From NCBI RefSeq assembly GCF_040954835.1, contig NC_090698.1, forward strand, positions 27,829,501-27,893,500: 64,000 bases of DNA, in the 5' to 3' direction. Each line of letters begins with the position of its first letter. Position 1 is the stretch's first letter. This DNA comes from Lepisosteus oculatus. Taxonomy: Eukaryota > Chordata > Actinopteri > Semionotiformes > Lepisosteidae. Both the position numbers and the translations under genes were made by a program. Positions 23,004-63,629 of this stretch are shown one piece after another. The notes beneath the pieces are model-generated. The model was not told the origin of the DNA and made no database searches. It saw only the letters and a list, made by a program, of their open reading frames with translations.

Positions 23004-26000
23004 ATGGCATCTCCTACGGTCAGTTTGGACCAGAAAAGGAAATTGGATCAAGAGGGTGAAAAAGGGGGCGATGCTGAAGAAGATGAATGGGTTGGACCGT
23101 TGCCAAGCGAAGCTACACAGTCCAAGAAAAGGAAAGGTAATGTTTCTTGATCGCTCTCGCTGTCCGGTACATGTTTGAAGTGCGGAACTACGCCAGCATG
23201 GGTTGACTGCATAGGGACGAGTAAAGGTTGATTTCAAACTGAAAAGTAGAAAGAAGAAACTTTTCGGCTATTGAGCCTTCTAAATCTTGTGTTATGTTAA
23301 TGCATTTCATCACGTTAAGGTTTTTTTTAATGCACTACCTTCACCCCTCAACTACTGAGTTATACATATTTGTATACTGAAAAATGGAGCTTGCAATAGG
23401 TGGTCTAGAGTCTCAAGGTGTATCTAGTGTATTAGGCCTAAAAAGTGTTATCTAATTACTTGAACGAATTCTACGAGGGTTAACGATTTTAAGGAATGTA
23501 TTAAAGTATTATAAATCCTGATTAAAACATAGCGATGTGTCGTTATAATGTAAACTTACAATTAAATGTTTCTTCATAAAGTAAATAGTTCACATTAAAA
23601 CGTACAGTGGCACTGCTTTTACAAATGCAGTAGTGATGCTAAATCTTCTCTCTCTTTTGGGTTCTTACATGCATAGTAATAATGGTACATTTAACTCTTT
23701 TGGTTGCAAGTAGCTAATTGAACTGATGTTCCAATCCAGCTGTTTCTTGAATACGCTGGGAAACGTGTTGCGAGTATCTGCAGCTTTTTGTGTGTAAAAC
23801 GTTCTGTTTGAAATGCACCTTATTTTCCACCCGGGTGGTATGGTTTCTGTCTTGTTATTGACTCTTAAGATATTCATATGCAGTGTCAGGAGCTCTTGAA
23901 TGGTTTGGGAAACCATTCAAACACCTTTGTGAGAACTATCCCTTGGCTCGTAAGAAGCCGGCTGACCTGTTGTGTGTTTGGCAGTGCTTGAGTTTGAGAG
24001 GGTGTACCTGGACAACCTGCCCTCAGCGTCTATGTATGAACGGAGCTACATGCACAGGGACGTCATCACCCACATAGCATGTTCAAAGTAAGAGATTTTT
24101 TTTCCCCCCAACCTAATTGCTTTAGAAAACTAGGTAGTACTTCTGAATAATCTATTCTGTCTTTTCTTCCTTCCAAATCAGTCATAAGTAATGTTGCATA
24201 TGCAGTTGTGAGAAAATGTTTTTGAACCCTTTGGAGTTATCTGGATTTCTGCATGAATGGTTCCTAAAATGCGATTTGATCCTCATCTAAGTCATAATAA
24301 TAACAACGAATAAAGACATTTTACATATCAAGACAATAAAGACATTTATTTTCATATCTTGATTGAACAAATGGTTTAAACAATCACTGTCATTGATGGG
24401 GAAAAATTATGTGAACCTCTAGATAATATCATCTTGAAAAGAGGGTAATTTTAGTCAGGTATTCTAATCAATTCAGGTTTGAGTTTGACCTGCCCTGCTG
24501 TATGAAAAATCAAACAATTTGGGTTACCTGCTCTTCACAACAGAAGTCTGTTGAAGTGCAATATGGCCTGATCAAAAGAGATTTAAGAGGACCTCAGAAG
24601 AAGAGTTGGTGAAGCTCATAAGACTGGAAAGGCTTACAAAAGGATTTCTAAAGACTTGGGCCTCCATCAGTCCACAGGCAGGCAGATAGCTTACAAATGG
24701 AAGAAATTCAGCACTGTTGCTACTTTCCCTAGGAGTGGGCATCCTACAAAGATCAGAGCAAGGGCACGCCATCCTCAAATCCTCAAACAGGTGACAAAGA
24801 ACCCTGGGGTAACCGCTAAGGATCTGCAGGCATCTCTTGCACTTGATAACGTCTGTGTTCGTGAGTCTACCATAAGAAAAACACTGAACAAGAGTGGTGT
24901 ACATGGGAGGGAGACAAAAGTTGAAGTTTTTGGTAAATGTACACAGCGTTATGTTTGGAGAAAACAAAACACTGCATACCAACACCAAAACCTCATCCCA
25001 GCTGTGAAACATGGTGGAGGGATTATAATGGTGTGGGGCTGCTTTGCTGCCTCAGGGCCTGGACGGCTTGCAATCATTCAGGGACCAATGAATTCCAGGT
25101 TGTATCAGGAAAGTCTACAGCAGAATGTCAGGGCGTCTGTCTGTGATCTGAAACTTAAAAGACGTTGGGTCATGCAACATGACAATGATCCAAAACTCAG
25201 GAGTAAATCCACAACAGAGTGGCTCAAACAGAAGAAATTCCGCATTTTAGAATGGCCAAGTCAGAGTCCTGACCTCAATCCCATTGAAATTCTGTGACGT
25301 GATCTGAAGCAGGCCGTTCAAGCAAGACATCCCAAAAATATGAACTGAAACAGTTTTGTATAGTGGAATGGGCTAAAATACCTTCTAACCGCTGTGCAGT
25401 TCTGATCAGCAGCTACAGAAAGCGTTTGGTTGAGGTTATTGCCAATAAAGGAGGTTCCACTAGTTACTAAATATAAGGGTTCACATACTTTTTCCTCCGA
25501 TTACCTTAATTGTTTAAACCATTTGTTCATTAAAGATACGGCAATGTAAAATGCATAAATGAAACACAAAATTCATAGTTTTCGGTCCACTTGTCTGAAC
25601 TTTGTAGGATACAATTTCCTTCAGTTACAAACTTTTAGATGTATCATGGAATCTTTAGAGCAGGGATCCCCAACCAGAGAATCCAATTTTGCTTGAGGTC
25701 TCTGTGAATAGTATATGAGTAATTTCATGCTTACAAAAAAAAAACGATTCCAGTTGAAAGCATCACGTCTCTAATAATCCCTTCCTCACCGCCCAGTTGT
25801 CAGTGCCAGTGGGCTTGGAGGTAATTTCTTCTTGAAAATTCTTGATGGATTGATGTTCAGTGGTCATTGTACTTTTTTATGTTTCAGCCATTTATTTTAG
25901 CCCCATTGCCGAGCAAGTGTCTTCTGCACCTTTTTAGTTTTTCAATGGAACATCAAAGTTTTATTAATGGGTGAAAGAAGTGCTGACTTCACAAAAGTAC

Positions 26001-29000
26001 TCGATGTTCAGATACTTGTAACATTTTTACACGTAGCCCCGTTTCCTCCTGTTTAAATTTTTGTGCACCTCTTAGATAGTTTCTCCTCTAGGAATTATTT
26101 CAATTTATTTTATTGTATAGTGTCTGAGTGACAGGCACCGTGGAACACTTCCTGATTTAATGCTTCTTGAAGCATTATTGCATTTCTGGGCTTTTTTCCT
26201 CACCTGTTACTGCTTATATGGGAATGTGAGATAATGCTGGTGTAGAATGATACCTTCCTTTGTAAAACTGCCAATGGTCTGGCAGTGTGATTGAACTGAG
26301 GCACACAACCCTTGTCATAGAGGGCTTACCCTTCGTATTGGGGATCCATAATTCTCGTCCTGGAGTGGCAGTGTCTCTGCAGGTTTTGTAGGTCTTTTAA
26401 AAGCCGCAGCACCTGAAGAGCTGGGAGACACTGCTCAATCGGTCCAGTTAAGCCAATAATGAGTTGGAAAGAACTTGCAGACACACTGGTGGTCCAGGAC
26501 TAGGGCTGGATATTCTCACTTTATGGGACTGTGACTGTGGCTAGGTACAGTGTATATCGCATAAAAGCAGAGAACAGGTTGCTTATTTTTCATCATGCTG
26601 TACATTCAAATATAGAGGAAAAAGACATCTCACCATATTAGATTGTTTAATACATTGGATATAAGTTCCATTTATATCTTTGAAATTTTCAACCAAATTA
26701 AATGGTGTATTTGGGTGTTTCTGATGCATATTTCATTTAATTAACATAATTTAGTTGCATTGTCATGGTGACAGGGTGATAAAGATTATGGTGCTATAGC
26801 ATCTTATGACTTACAATATTTTTGCCTTTAGACAAAGACTGGGAAACACTACTATAGAGGTCCCAAGATGCATTGCATTGAGTGGTCATCGTTACGCAGG
26901 TTAATATGCTCCTGTGCCATAGAACTGTATATTTTATGCTGTCCCACTGAGATACAGACTGTGCCACTCCAGTGGTGTGGATCGTCTTTCTATTTGACCA
27001 AACTGTTTGAGTTATTGCCTTTTGGTTCCTGACAGGACGGATTTCATTATAACAGCCAGTCAGGATGGCCATGTCAAATTCTGGAAGAAGAAAGAAGATG
27101 AAGGAATAGAGTTTGTGAAGCACTTTCGCAGTCATTTAGGTGTGTGAAATCTCTAACTGGCTTTTCTCTTCTTCTTTAGGAAATGGCATATTGGACAAAA
27201 AATATGATTGGAGCTGTTTAACATCTTAAAGCTGTTTAATGAAGCATTTGAGTTAATTCTACCAAGTTCCATATACTGTACAGTGCTACAGATCTGAACT
27301 ACAGATCAGTTTTAAATTAAATCAAGCATTAGCTTAAAAAATGCCTACATGTACATAACTGTTTAATCCATTACATTGTGCGGTTCTTGTTTTTTTTATT
27401 TTGTGATGGCCCTATTCAATATACACTAGTTGAAACCTGAACACTGTATTCATTTTTGCTTATTGAAAGTGTTCCTTTGTTCAATCAGGGGTGATTGAAT
27501 GTATAGCTGTAAGTTCTGAAGGGGCACTGTTATGTACAGTTGGTGATGACCAGGCCATGAAAGTATTTGATGTTGTCAATTTTGACATGATCAACATGCT
27601 AAAGCTAGGGTAAGTACAATTTCTGAAGGAATTTATGTTTATGTAAGCAAATATGAGGTCACTAAAGAGCATCTGTTTATTTTTGTCATACTCATTTATT
27701 GCCCTAAGGATGTTTTTATTTTCTTGCAAAGGATGTACATTTGCACCCTAATTAAAAAATGGATTCAAATTAACAAAAACCTAGACAAAAGGCTTCTAGT
27801 TAAATGTTTAGAAAGCTAAAAAATGTGAATTTGTTAGAATACATAGGGTTAATAAGAGAAAACGAAATATGCTTCTTTCTAGACAGAAAGTGTTATTTAA
27901 AATTCGGAACTGTTCAATAAAGATGATGTGTATTTAATATATCTTGAAAACATCAGTCTATAACAATGCTTACTCCTAATGGACATTGATTTTAATGTTT
28001 AGTCATCAGATGCGTGCAGAGATTGTCTAGTTTCTGATCTGTTGGGTTACAATCCCTCTGCCATTTCTTGTGAATCTGTACAGCTTCCACCCTGGGCAGT
28101 GTGAATGGATCTACAATCCAGGTGATGCTATATCCACAGTTGCCTGTTCAGAGAAGATGACAGGCAAAATATTCATTTATGACGCGAGAGGAGATAACTG
28201 CCCACTTCACACGTTTGAGAAAATGCATTCATCACCCCTGTCTCAAATACGGCTCAACCCACGATACAGAGTCATTGTATCAGCTGACAAAGCAGGGATG
28301 CTAGAATACTGGACCGGCCTTCCAAATGAGTTCAAGTTTCCTAAAAATGTGGACTGGGAGTATAAGACAGACACGGATTTGTATGAATTTGCCAAGTGCA
28401 AGACCTATCCTACTAGCCTGGCTTTCTCAAGTGATGGAAAGAAAATGGCCACCATTGCCTCTGATCGGAAAGTTAGAATTTTCCGCTTCATAACGGGGAA
28501 GCTGATGAGAGTGTTTGATGAGTCCTTGACCGTAAGTTCATATTTTTAACTTCCAATGGCCAGAACCTAAAATAACAGGATGGCCACTTTTCTTTTATAA
28601 TCTGCATTAGCAACCAGTTAGGTCTGAGGAGCTGATGATAGAGATGTACAAAAGGCAGGCAAAGCACTTGAACTTGTGTTCTAGATCTTCTTTTAGAATT
28701 ATATTTCTTTCAAAAAAGAGGGATTATGTGAAACAGCAGTGGAGCTTGAATGCGAAGACCGGCCACACCCCTGAATGATGCTTTGTTCTTCCACAGATGT
28801 TCACAGAGCTGCAGCAGATGAGGCAGCAGCTTCCAGACATGGAGTTTGGCCGGCGAATGGCTGTGGAGAGAGAGCTGGAGAAAATGGATGGTATCAGGCT
28901 GACTAGCATCATCTTTGATGAAACCGGACACTTTGTGCTCTATGGAACAATGCTGGGCATCAAAGTCATTAATGTAGAAACCAACAGGTAAAGAGCAGCC

Positions 29001-32000
29001 TTATTCAGGGTTCTGAAAATGACTGATAACCTAAAAAAATGGATTTGTCCCAGCAGATCATAAAGGAGAAGTCTGTAACCTTTTTAAATCTCTGTGTGTT
29101 GCTATGGTAGGGTGTATGTATTGTATATTGTGAAGTGTTTAAAAAAAATCTTTTGAACAGGGAAATCTGGTGCAGTATACCTTCTGAAATGGTTTTCGCC
29201 TACAGCGACTGCTTGGGAAAACATGAGCAAGCAAGTGAAGAGACTGAAAAACCTAGAAATTCCAATTTCACACCTGATATTGCAGTTTCCAAACACTGCA
29301 GTATCTGAACTGATGCCATCCCAATTTTTCATGGTGCAGTGTGGTCATAGGGAGGGAAAGACGAGCCATGACAGTTTCCCGATATGTTGTCTGTAGGTGT
29401 GTGCGCATTCTGGGGAAACAGGAAAATATCCGCGTGGTGCAGCTGAGCCTGTTCCAGGGAATCGCCAAGAGCAGCCAAGCTGCACCCACTATCGAGATGA
29501 AGGCATCGGACAATCCTGCCCTGCAGAACTGCGAGCCAGATCCTACCATCTTCTGCACGGCCTTTAAGAAGAACAGATTTTATATGGTAACATCTGCATG
29601 CTAGCCATGCATTCCCAAATCGCCTTTACTGCGCTTTGAAATAAAGGTCTACCCCTGATCTCGCGTGCCGAAATACAGTTATGAAACATGAGTTTCAACC
29701 TATATAGACCACCGTAATGTAGTGCAGACATCTGCAGCAAAGAACAAAGCATTTCAGTAAAATGTAGCTGGGAATTGTCAAATCTCATGGCCCCGACATT
29801 TTCTGTTCATTTTATCAGATTAGGTTTGGATTTCAGTGATTAACATCGAATGAACACTTATACAGTATGCACAAAGCTGGTTGTTACGAAATATGAAATT
29901 GCACACTGTGCAGTATTGAATGTGCTGGAGTCACATTGAGGGCAAAAAAAAATCTTTTAGCTTTGCTTGCGTTTTGTTGTGCTCAACAGTTCACCAAAAG
30001 AGAACCAGAAGACACGAAGAGCGCAGAGTCAGACAGGGACATCTTCAACGAGAAGCCATCCAAGGAAGAGGTGATGGCAGCCACTCAGGCTGAGGGACCC
30101 AAGAGGGTGTCCGACAGTGCCATCATCCACACCACCATGGGCGACATTCACCTCAAGCTGTTCCCTGTTGAGTATGTGTTTCATGGGCCAGTATATTTTA
30201 TTTTTCTTCTTTGCTTCTTTGTCAAGTCAAATTTGTAACTTTGATCTCTGATGAATTCTATAAACACTTGCAATCAAGTCCTGGTTGTTTCAAGGTGAAT
30301 CTGGGGTTTAAGGTTATGGAGTGAATGTGCTTCCATCGTCTGACTGTTGTAGATGCTTGATAATCTGCAGATGAAATACTAGTAGATTGTTCTGAAAACC
30401 ACAACAGTACTTATACTATCAATGTAGCTGTTTGCAGTCTTCGCTTTGTTTAATCTGTTAACAATCCTCTGCTTTATTTTTTCCCCCTTAGATGTCCGAA
30501 AACAGTAGAGAATTTCTGTGTCCACAGCAGAAATGGATACTACAATGGACATGTATTCCATCGTGTTATCAAGGTATAATTTTCTGTTACTTTGGCCTTC
30601 ATTTTTTTTGCCTGAAGATTATATTTTAATATGGAAAAAAAAAACTAAGCTGAGTGTGAAGAGTTGAAATAATTTCAAAATAAATTAAAACTGCCCAAAG
30701 TTATTCAGTGAAGTACAGTCATGGTTTTAGTTGTGTTTTGCTGTACCCTACTGCTTTACATTTACATGGGACAACCAGTGCAAGGGTTTTGTGTGGTATA
30801 GTCGTAGATTTTGTTAATTTGTATTATAAATAGGGTCTGGTGTTTTTCTTTACCCATTTTCTAATGTAATTGAAGTCCTCCAGCACTAAGAGGTTGACAC
30901 AGCCACTTTTTGTACAATCATCTCAACATGGGACCTTAATGATTACTAAATGAAAATGAAATGATTATCTATTTTATTATTACAACTTACTGTATGTGTA
31001 AAAGAATGTAGTTGAACAGTGTTATGGCTGCTGTCGTTTAATAAAAAGGCATCAGTATTTTCATATACAGTAGTTAAATTAAAATGATTAGCAGGAACAA
31101 TTTTGTGCGTCAAAAGAATAGGTTTGCATTGAAGAGACAAAAAACACTGAAATAAAATGATTTTTTTCCCAAATTGCTCAAGATTAGTGCAATTGAAATA
31201 CTGCATCCTTACATTTTTACACAAAGTATGTTTATTATGATAGTTCAAGTAGGTAGCTGCGTTTTCATGCGTAGGGTGCAAAGGAACAGGTAGAGGTTTA
31301 TTCTATGCTGAAAAGAAGACATTTCGGTTGTGGAGTCTTCTTCCAGTGTGAAATGAAATGACGCATCTACTTTTCATGATTTTGTTGTTAAACTCATTCA
31401 TTTTAACTTAATTTGTAACTGTAAATGTTGGTCTGTCTTTGCAGATGTTAGGTATTCTCTCTCTCACACTCTCTCTCTGTGTTGTAAGCTCACATTTTAA
31501 GGGCTGGCTTTCTTTAAAACATTCATTACCTTTTATGAAATGTTTCTTTGCTGTGCCCATCATATAGCTTTTATGAATATCAGAACATTCATTTTTTGTG
31601 TTAAAATGTGCTTTTTACAGCCAGCCCTAATGGTTTGGTGCTTTATTAAAACATCGGATATGTATGGCAGATGTCTGCGTGACAATGCGCTTTTTTATAA
31701 AAAATTAAGCTTTCTACTCCTTTTTTGAAAACCTGGAGTCAAAAACTTTTGCAATGCACTGTTTTTACCTTAATGCGCATATGATAGTACAGTTTGTAAC
31801 TGTTTAACTTAAAACAAGACCTGTAGGGTTTGTTCATTGTTCCCTCGTCTTCTCTCACACTGCAGGGGTTCATGATACAAACGGGGGACCCCACTGGCAC
31901 TGGCATGGGTGGAGAAAGCATCTGGGGAGGAGAGTTTGAAGATGAGTTCCACGCCACCTTGAGGCACGACCGCCCCTACACGCTGAGCATGGCCAATGGA

Positions 32001-32304
32001 GGGCCTGGGACTAATGGCTCCCAGTTTTTCATTACTGTTGTGCCAACGGTAAGTGTGTACTTTCATACCCCTTGTCTGGTTACAGCATGTATGATTGCTG
32101 CGACCGTGGAAAGTCAGTTTCATTTATAGATCTTGCCTCTGCTCTCTTTAATTGTTGCAGCCCTGGCTGGACAACAAGCACACCGTTTTTGGAAGGACTA
32201 CGAAAGGCATGGAAGTCGTTCAGAGAATCTCAAACGTAAAAGTCAATCCTAAAACGGACAAGCCCTACGAGGATGTCAGCATTATAAATATCACCATAAA
32301 ATGA
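23004..32304 (+). CDS. PPWD1: PPWD1, peptidyl-prolyl isomerase with WD repeats (complete)
   Basis: Nuclear spliceosome-associated cyclophilin that catalyses proline cis-trans isomerisation. Coding exons: 23004-23136, 23985-24087, 27036-27139, 27489-27609, 28084-28531, 28797-28987, 29397-29586, 29990-30171, 30492-30573, 31866-32048, 32161-32304. All have GT-AG borders and phases closing to 626 residues (human about 646; the shortfall is in the variable N terminus). Residues 1-44 are a charged, variable N terminus ([13 protein letters not shown] is conserved). The WD40 region follows from about 65 to 310 ([40 protein letters not shown]). The cyclophilin domain is about 472-626, with FHRVIKGFMIQ (Arg515 and Gln523 match the catalytic residues of cyclophilin A), the [14 protein letters not shown] loop, and [10 protein letters not shown] (Trp581, His586). 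The catalytic residues are intact. Intron 2 carries a Tc1 element. Confidence 0.97.
24203..25600 (+). mobile_element. Tc1-like transposon in PPWD1 intron 2, degenerate
   Basis: The plus-strand reading frame 24656-25297 keeps much of a Tc1 transposase: the N-terminal helix-turn-helix piece ([20 protein letters not shown]), a deleted middle, then [40 protein letters not shown] and [14 protein letters not shown]. The part between the first catalytic Asp block and the N-terminal half is missing (an internal deletion around 24,930), and the frame stops at 25297. Flanking inverted sequence is visible: AACAAATGGTTTAAACAAT at about 24367 against ATTGTTTAAACCATTTGTT at about 25509. The element is inactive; exact ends are approximate. 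Confidence 0.8.
31270..31370 (+). repeat. Single-arm copy of the hairpin repeat
   Basis: AAAGGAACAGGTAGAGGTTT, ATGCTGAAAAGAAGACATTT and CGGTTGTGGAGTCTTCTTCC follow the same order as the left arm and flank at 18860-18931. It lies in PPWD1 intron 9. No second arm is seen nearby. Confidence 0.6.
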
Positions 32305-32365
32305 ATAAAGCAAGCTGTTAGGCTGTATTTTGTTTTCAAATGTGTTTGAACCATTGAACATTTTT

Positions 32366-32371
32366 AATAAA
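32366..32371 (+). terminator. PPWD1 polyadenylation signal
   Basis: AATAAA lies 61 bases after the PPWD1 stop codon and is the likely 3'-end signal. Another AATAAA-like string overlaps the stop region at about 32304 but is too close to be used. Confidence 0.6.
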
Positions 32372-35029
32372 AAAACTGTTTTTTTATGTTTGAGAAAGGG
32401 TGTGATGACTTTCACATTGGGGACACTGCAGGTTTCATGATGAACATATGTTATGGGAGAGATGAAGCAAAATTAAGTGATTTTAAGTAATACTGGAAGT
32501 GAATAGTTTCTAATGATATTCTTGCAGTGGTTGTATATTCTTGTGTTTTAATGGATTCATGTTTTTCCACCCACAAAGTGAAATAGCTGTAAGATCTTAG
32601 TTCTGTAACAAAATCAACTCTATTATGTCCACAAGGTGGTTTTTATTTCAACAGCAGAAAACTAATTCACATTATTGAATGGTATACAAAAGCATTTCTC
32701 AATACACACTTCACTCAAGTTACAAATGTTCTTGTTTAGATGTGTACTGTGTTTTTATGGGTTTACAAAGTAATGCCATGTATTATTTTCCACTAATCCA
32801 CAGCAATAATGGTTAACCTGTAGGATAGTTACTAAATGAATCAAATTCAGACATGCTTTTTCAATAGGTACAAGTAGTAAACTTACATTAAGATGTTAAA
32901 TGATGAAGATAGTATTAAGATTAACCTACATGTTCTTTGAATTTCTCAGGAAAAGCACAATGATGGTACCTTGGTGTGGTACAATAAAAAATGCAATGTA
33001 ATGTTTCATAGACCAAACCCAGAGTGAAAACTAGACATTTCTGCAAAGTAAATCTTAGATGATGTGTAACATCAGTCCATGTTGCACTATAATTAAACAG
33101 GATGTACTTGAAATGTAGCATTTTTTACAGCAGTTCGTCAGTTATGGATAACTGTAGAAAATCACTTTCTGCAAAACAAAAGCTCCAAGCTTTTAGTAAA
33201 GATTTCAGAAAAATCTTCTACACTTTCTACCAGCTACACATACTACTGTATTCCATTACTGTTCAAATCCAGTGAAAAGTAGATTATCTTTCTTGTGAAG
33301 TTTTTTTAATTCTTTAATTTTTTAAGTGCTGTCCTATAGATGGGTTTTGCCTGAATCTGGGATCAGTTTAAGAGTGATGCCCAACAAGTCTTTAAAATTG
33401 CAACTTGGAAATGGGCTAAAGGGTGCATTAAATCTGGGTGTTCTTTTTACATAACTACACATGCAGATAACTTATAAAATAAGAATTATATTTCCTTTTA
33501 ATGGAAATAATGTTTATCAGGCAGTTACTTCCCTGCTCCACATGCAAGGCTGATTTTGATACTAGTCACCTAGCAGTCTTCATTACAGCGAAACTTTTGT
33601 CTGCAGCCCCTGATGGGAAACTGGATGATCACTTTCAAGCATTTAAAGTACACATCACAGAGCTGAAGTCACTAATCACATTTGTCCCCATATAGTAATC
33701 AGTGACACAAAATACTTTTCAGCCACTGAAGGATACAAAACAAGATATCTCTCAGACTGCTCAGGGTGTTTACAGCATAAATTTCCATGGTGTTCCTCAA
33801 CATCTTCTGGTGGCTGGAAGTGGTGAATCATATAATCATGGCAATGCCTGAATGCATTGGATAGTCCAAGAACAACTGTAGGCAAATACTTAAATACTAG
33901 GCATCACATCAATTTTTTGCCCTGAATACATATGAATATCAAATGAAGATGATCTATTAATATGGAAGGAATACCATTTTTGAGAAACACCATCCAGAAC
34001 TAAGATTCTGGAGCAGTCTTGTTCTGCTTATGCAGGATGTGCTTCAAATGGAGTAGTTTATACAGCAGTTGGCAAACAACGTAGAATACCACATTCTGCA
34101 GATGAGAAGCTGCTACTATGAATCTCCAAATCCCCATTCTCTTTCTTCCTCCTTTCTATGTTTCAGCCTTATAGGATGAATGAACAGACGACAGGTACAC
34201 CCACTGCACCTCTACTGAATCCTCCCCTCAAAACAGGAGATGGAATAACTTTTATAAACATCATTAACCCAGGTCATAGCCATAAGGTTCCTTAACTGAC
34301 CATGATTTAAACATAAGTAATCCAATTTACAAAGAGAGGTTTTAAGAAGATAGTCTTTTAGACTTCTTGCTAGCTGGACAACAGATACTACTGCATTCCA
34401 CCTACTAGTTGAAATCTATCCAGTTAAATCTATAGCATCTTCCAAAGCAAAAGCAATGAAACAAAACTGTATTGATGAACCAAATCTATGATATGTTAGC
34501 AGGGGACTGTTCAGAATCACTAGCAAAACTGGGAGGTCTTGAACAGGATTTTAGAATAGTCCACTAGACAATTTCAGAAACAGACCAATTTCATTAGACC
34601 TTCCCTTTTCATCAACAGGAAGACCCCCATGAACAATAAAGGGGGCACAATGTGGGACTAAAATGATACTGCGTGTATACCAGCAGGCCTGAGACTTCAA
34701 TTTAACACCATTAGGTTGACATGTTTATCAACATCAAAGGGAAAGCTGAGACAAAAAATTGACCTTTTACAAATAGTCTGTTGGAAGCAGTGGGAAGAAC
34801 TCTCATCTACAGCTCATGGGCCAATGAGCCACCAGGTGTCACAGAGCAGATCCTCTCAGGGTGGAGATGCTATAGGAACCCCCCCCAACTCTCTTTCCCA
34901 CAGCCTTGCCGTGTAACAGAACGCAAACCGATAAGGGTAACAATGAGTTAGCGGTGGGGTGTTACAGAATGTGAATCAAATTGTCGAGGGAAACCGGTGG
35001 AGAGGGGCGGGCCCAGCCTCAGAAGGAGC
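32372..35029. other. Convergent intergenic region between PPWD1 and TRIM23
   Basis: Both flanking genes end here, so the region should hold the TRIM23 3' UTR (minus strand). I see no coding similarity in either strand. A minus-strand AATAAA (plus TTTATT at 32642-32647) could end a long TRIM23 3' UTR, but this is a guess. Confidence 0.5.
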
Positions 35030-48901
<13,872 letters not shown>

Positions 48902-50168
48902 CCTCGGGCTCTACCACCAGCCCAGCCGCTCCTAGGTGGGTCCGATTGCACGTAGGCAGAATGGCATCGAGATAAAAATGCTTATATGCACTGTAATAGG
49001 AAAATAAAAACTCAAATTATAGTTCTAAAAGCAGTCTTTTTAATCTCCTCGACATATGTGTGTAAAGTAACAACCGAGTTCCTATTTAAAACTTCCACCT
49101 TCCCCCGAATAAGCAAAATGGACGTTCCTGTCAGCTGTTTCCGTCAGCTTCCAGAAAGCTGCAGGTGCGATTGCGCGTTGAAGAGGTTCGGTGAAGGAAG
49201 TTTTTGTGTAGCAGAAGAGGAGGCTTTGAAGGCGGAATCTTTGACTTTGAAAGAATTTTAAGATTTTTTTAGTCGAGTTTATGTGTTTTTTCTTAAGCAT
49301 TTTAATTATTTTCAGCCGGAAAATACTGTATTTTATTTCTCCCTTATGTTTAAGAGCCAATTTTCGAGTAATGTGTTAAGAAGTAAGTTTTGATGCAGTA
49401 ATAATGCAAAAGAAGGGTGAAAGTGTCACAGTGAAAAAAATAAATATACACTTTATGGTGCACACACTTTTTTCGTTTGAATTCAGAATACATTTTCCCA
49501 TTAAACAATTTGAATTTTCTTATATGATTTTATTTGCTCTCTTTAACGTCACTTTTACATTCTCAATTGCCATGTGTACAATGAGCCATTGTAATCCTTA
49601 TATAATGATATTGCACTTTTTTGTAGCTTGGATGTTCTAATGTTAAATTCCAATTTCAAGACCACTTCAACTATATCAAACTCCATCTAGCCAGTCAATT
49701 TTAATACGGTCTATGGTGATAAGGTCCCTTTGCATTCACCATGAGCATGGTAAACAGCTGTTAAGTCATTAATATACAGTATGTATACAACATGGAAAAA
49801 AGTTATGAAAAGCTAATACCTTTGTAGTTTTTTGTTTCCAAACGTGTAACTTGATTCCATGCATGAAACAGTGCATTATCTCTAAATGAAAGGCGATAAC
49901 GATTCCTTCAATTATTTTTGCTAATTACATGCTTCTATATTAACATTAAATGAGAGTTTGTTCTCTTTTTCATAAGGGCACAGAATTTGCTGACGTCGTG
50001 AACCCCAGTACCCTGTGTGCGTGTTAATGAAGCTCCGCCGGGAGACACTAAAACCCCAATTAAAAAAAAAGGAAAAAGAAACGCGTCCGCACTGTTTGTT
50101 CCTATTTGCTCTCCGTACACTATTCTGCAATGCAGGTGAAGGTTCACAGGTTCACGCAGACAGGGAAG
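48902..50168. promoter_or_regulatory. Head-to-head promoter interval of TRIM23 and TRAPPC13/SHLD3
   Basis: The TRIM23 ATG (minus, 48901) and the TRAPPC13 ATG (plus, 50169) diverge across 1.27 kb, so both promoters must lie here. Nothing coding is recognisable. A CRE half-site variant TGACGTCG occurs at about 49991. Whether there is one shared promoter or two separate ones cannot be told. Confidence 0.55.
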
Positions 50169-63629
<13,461 letters not shown>

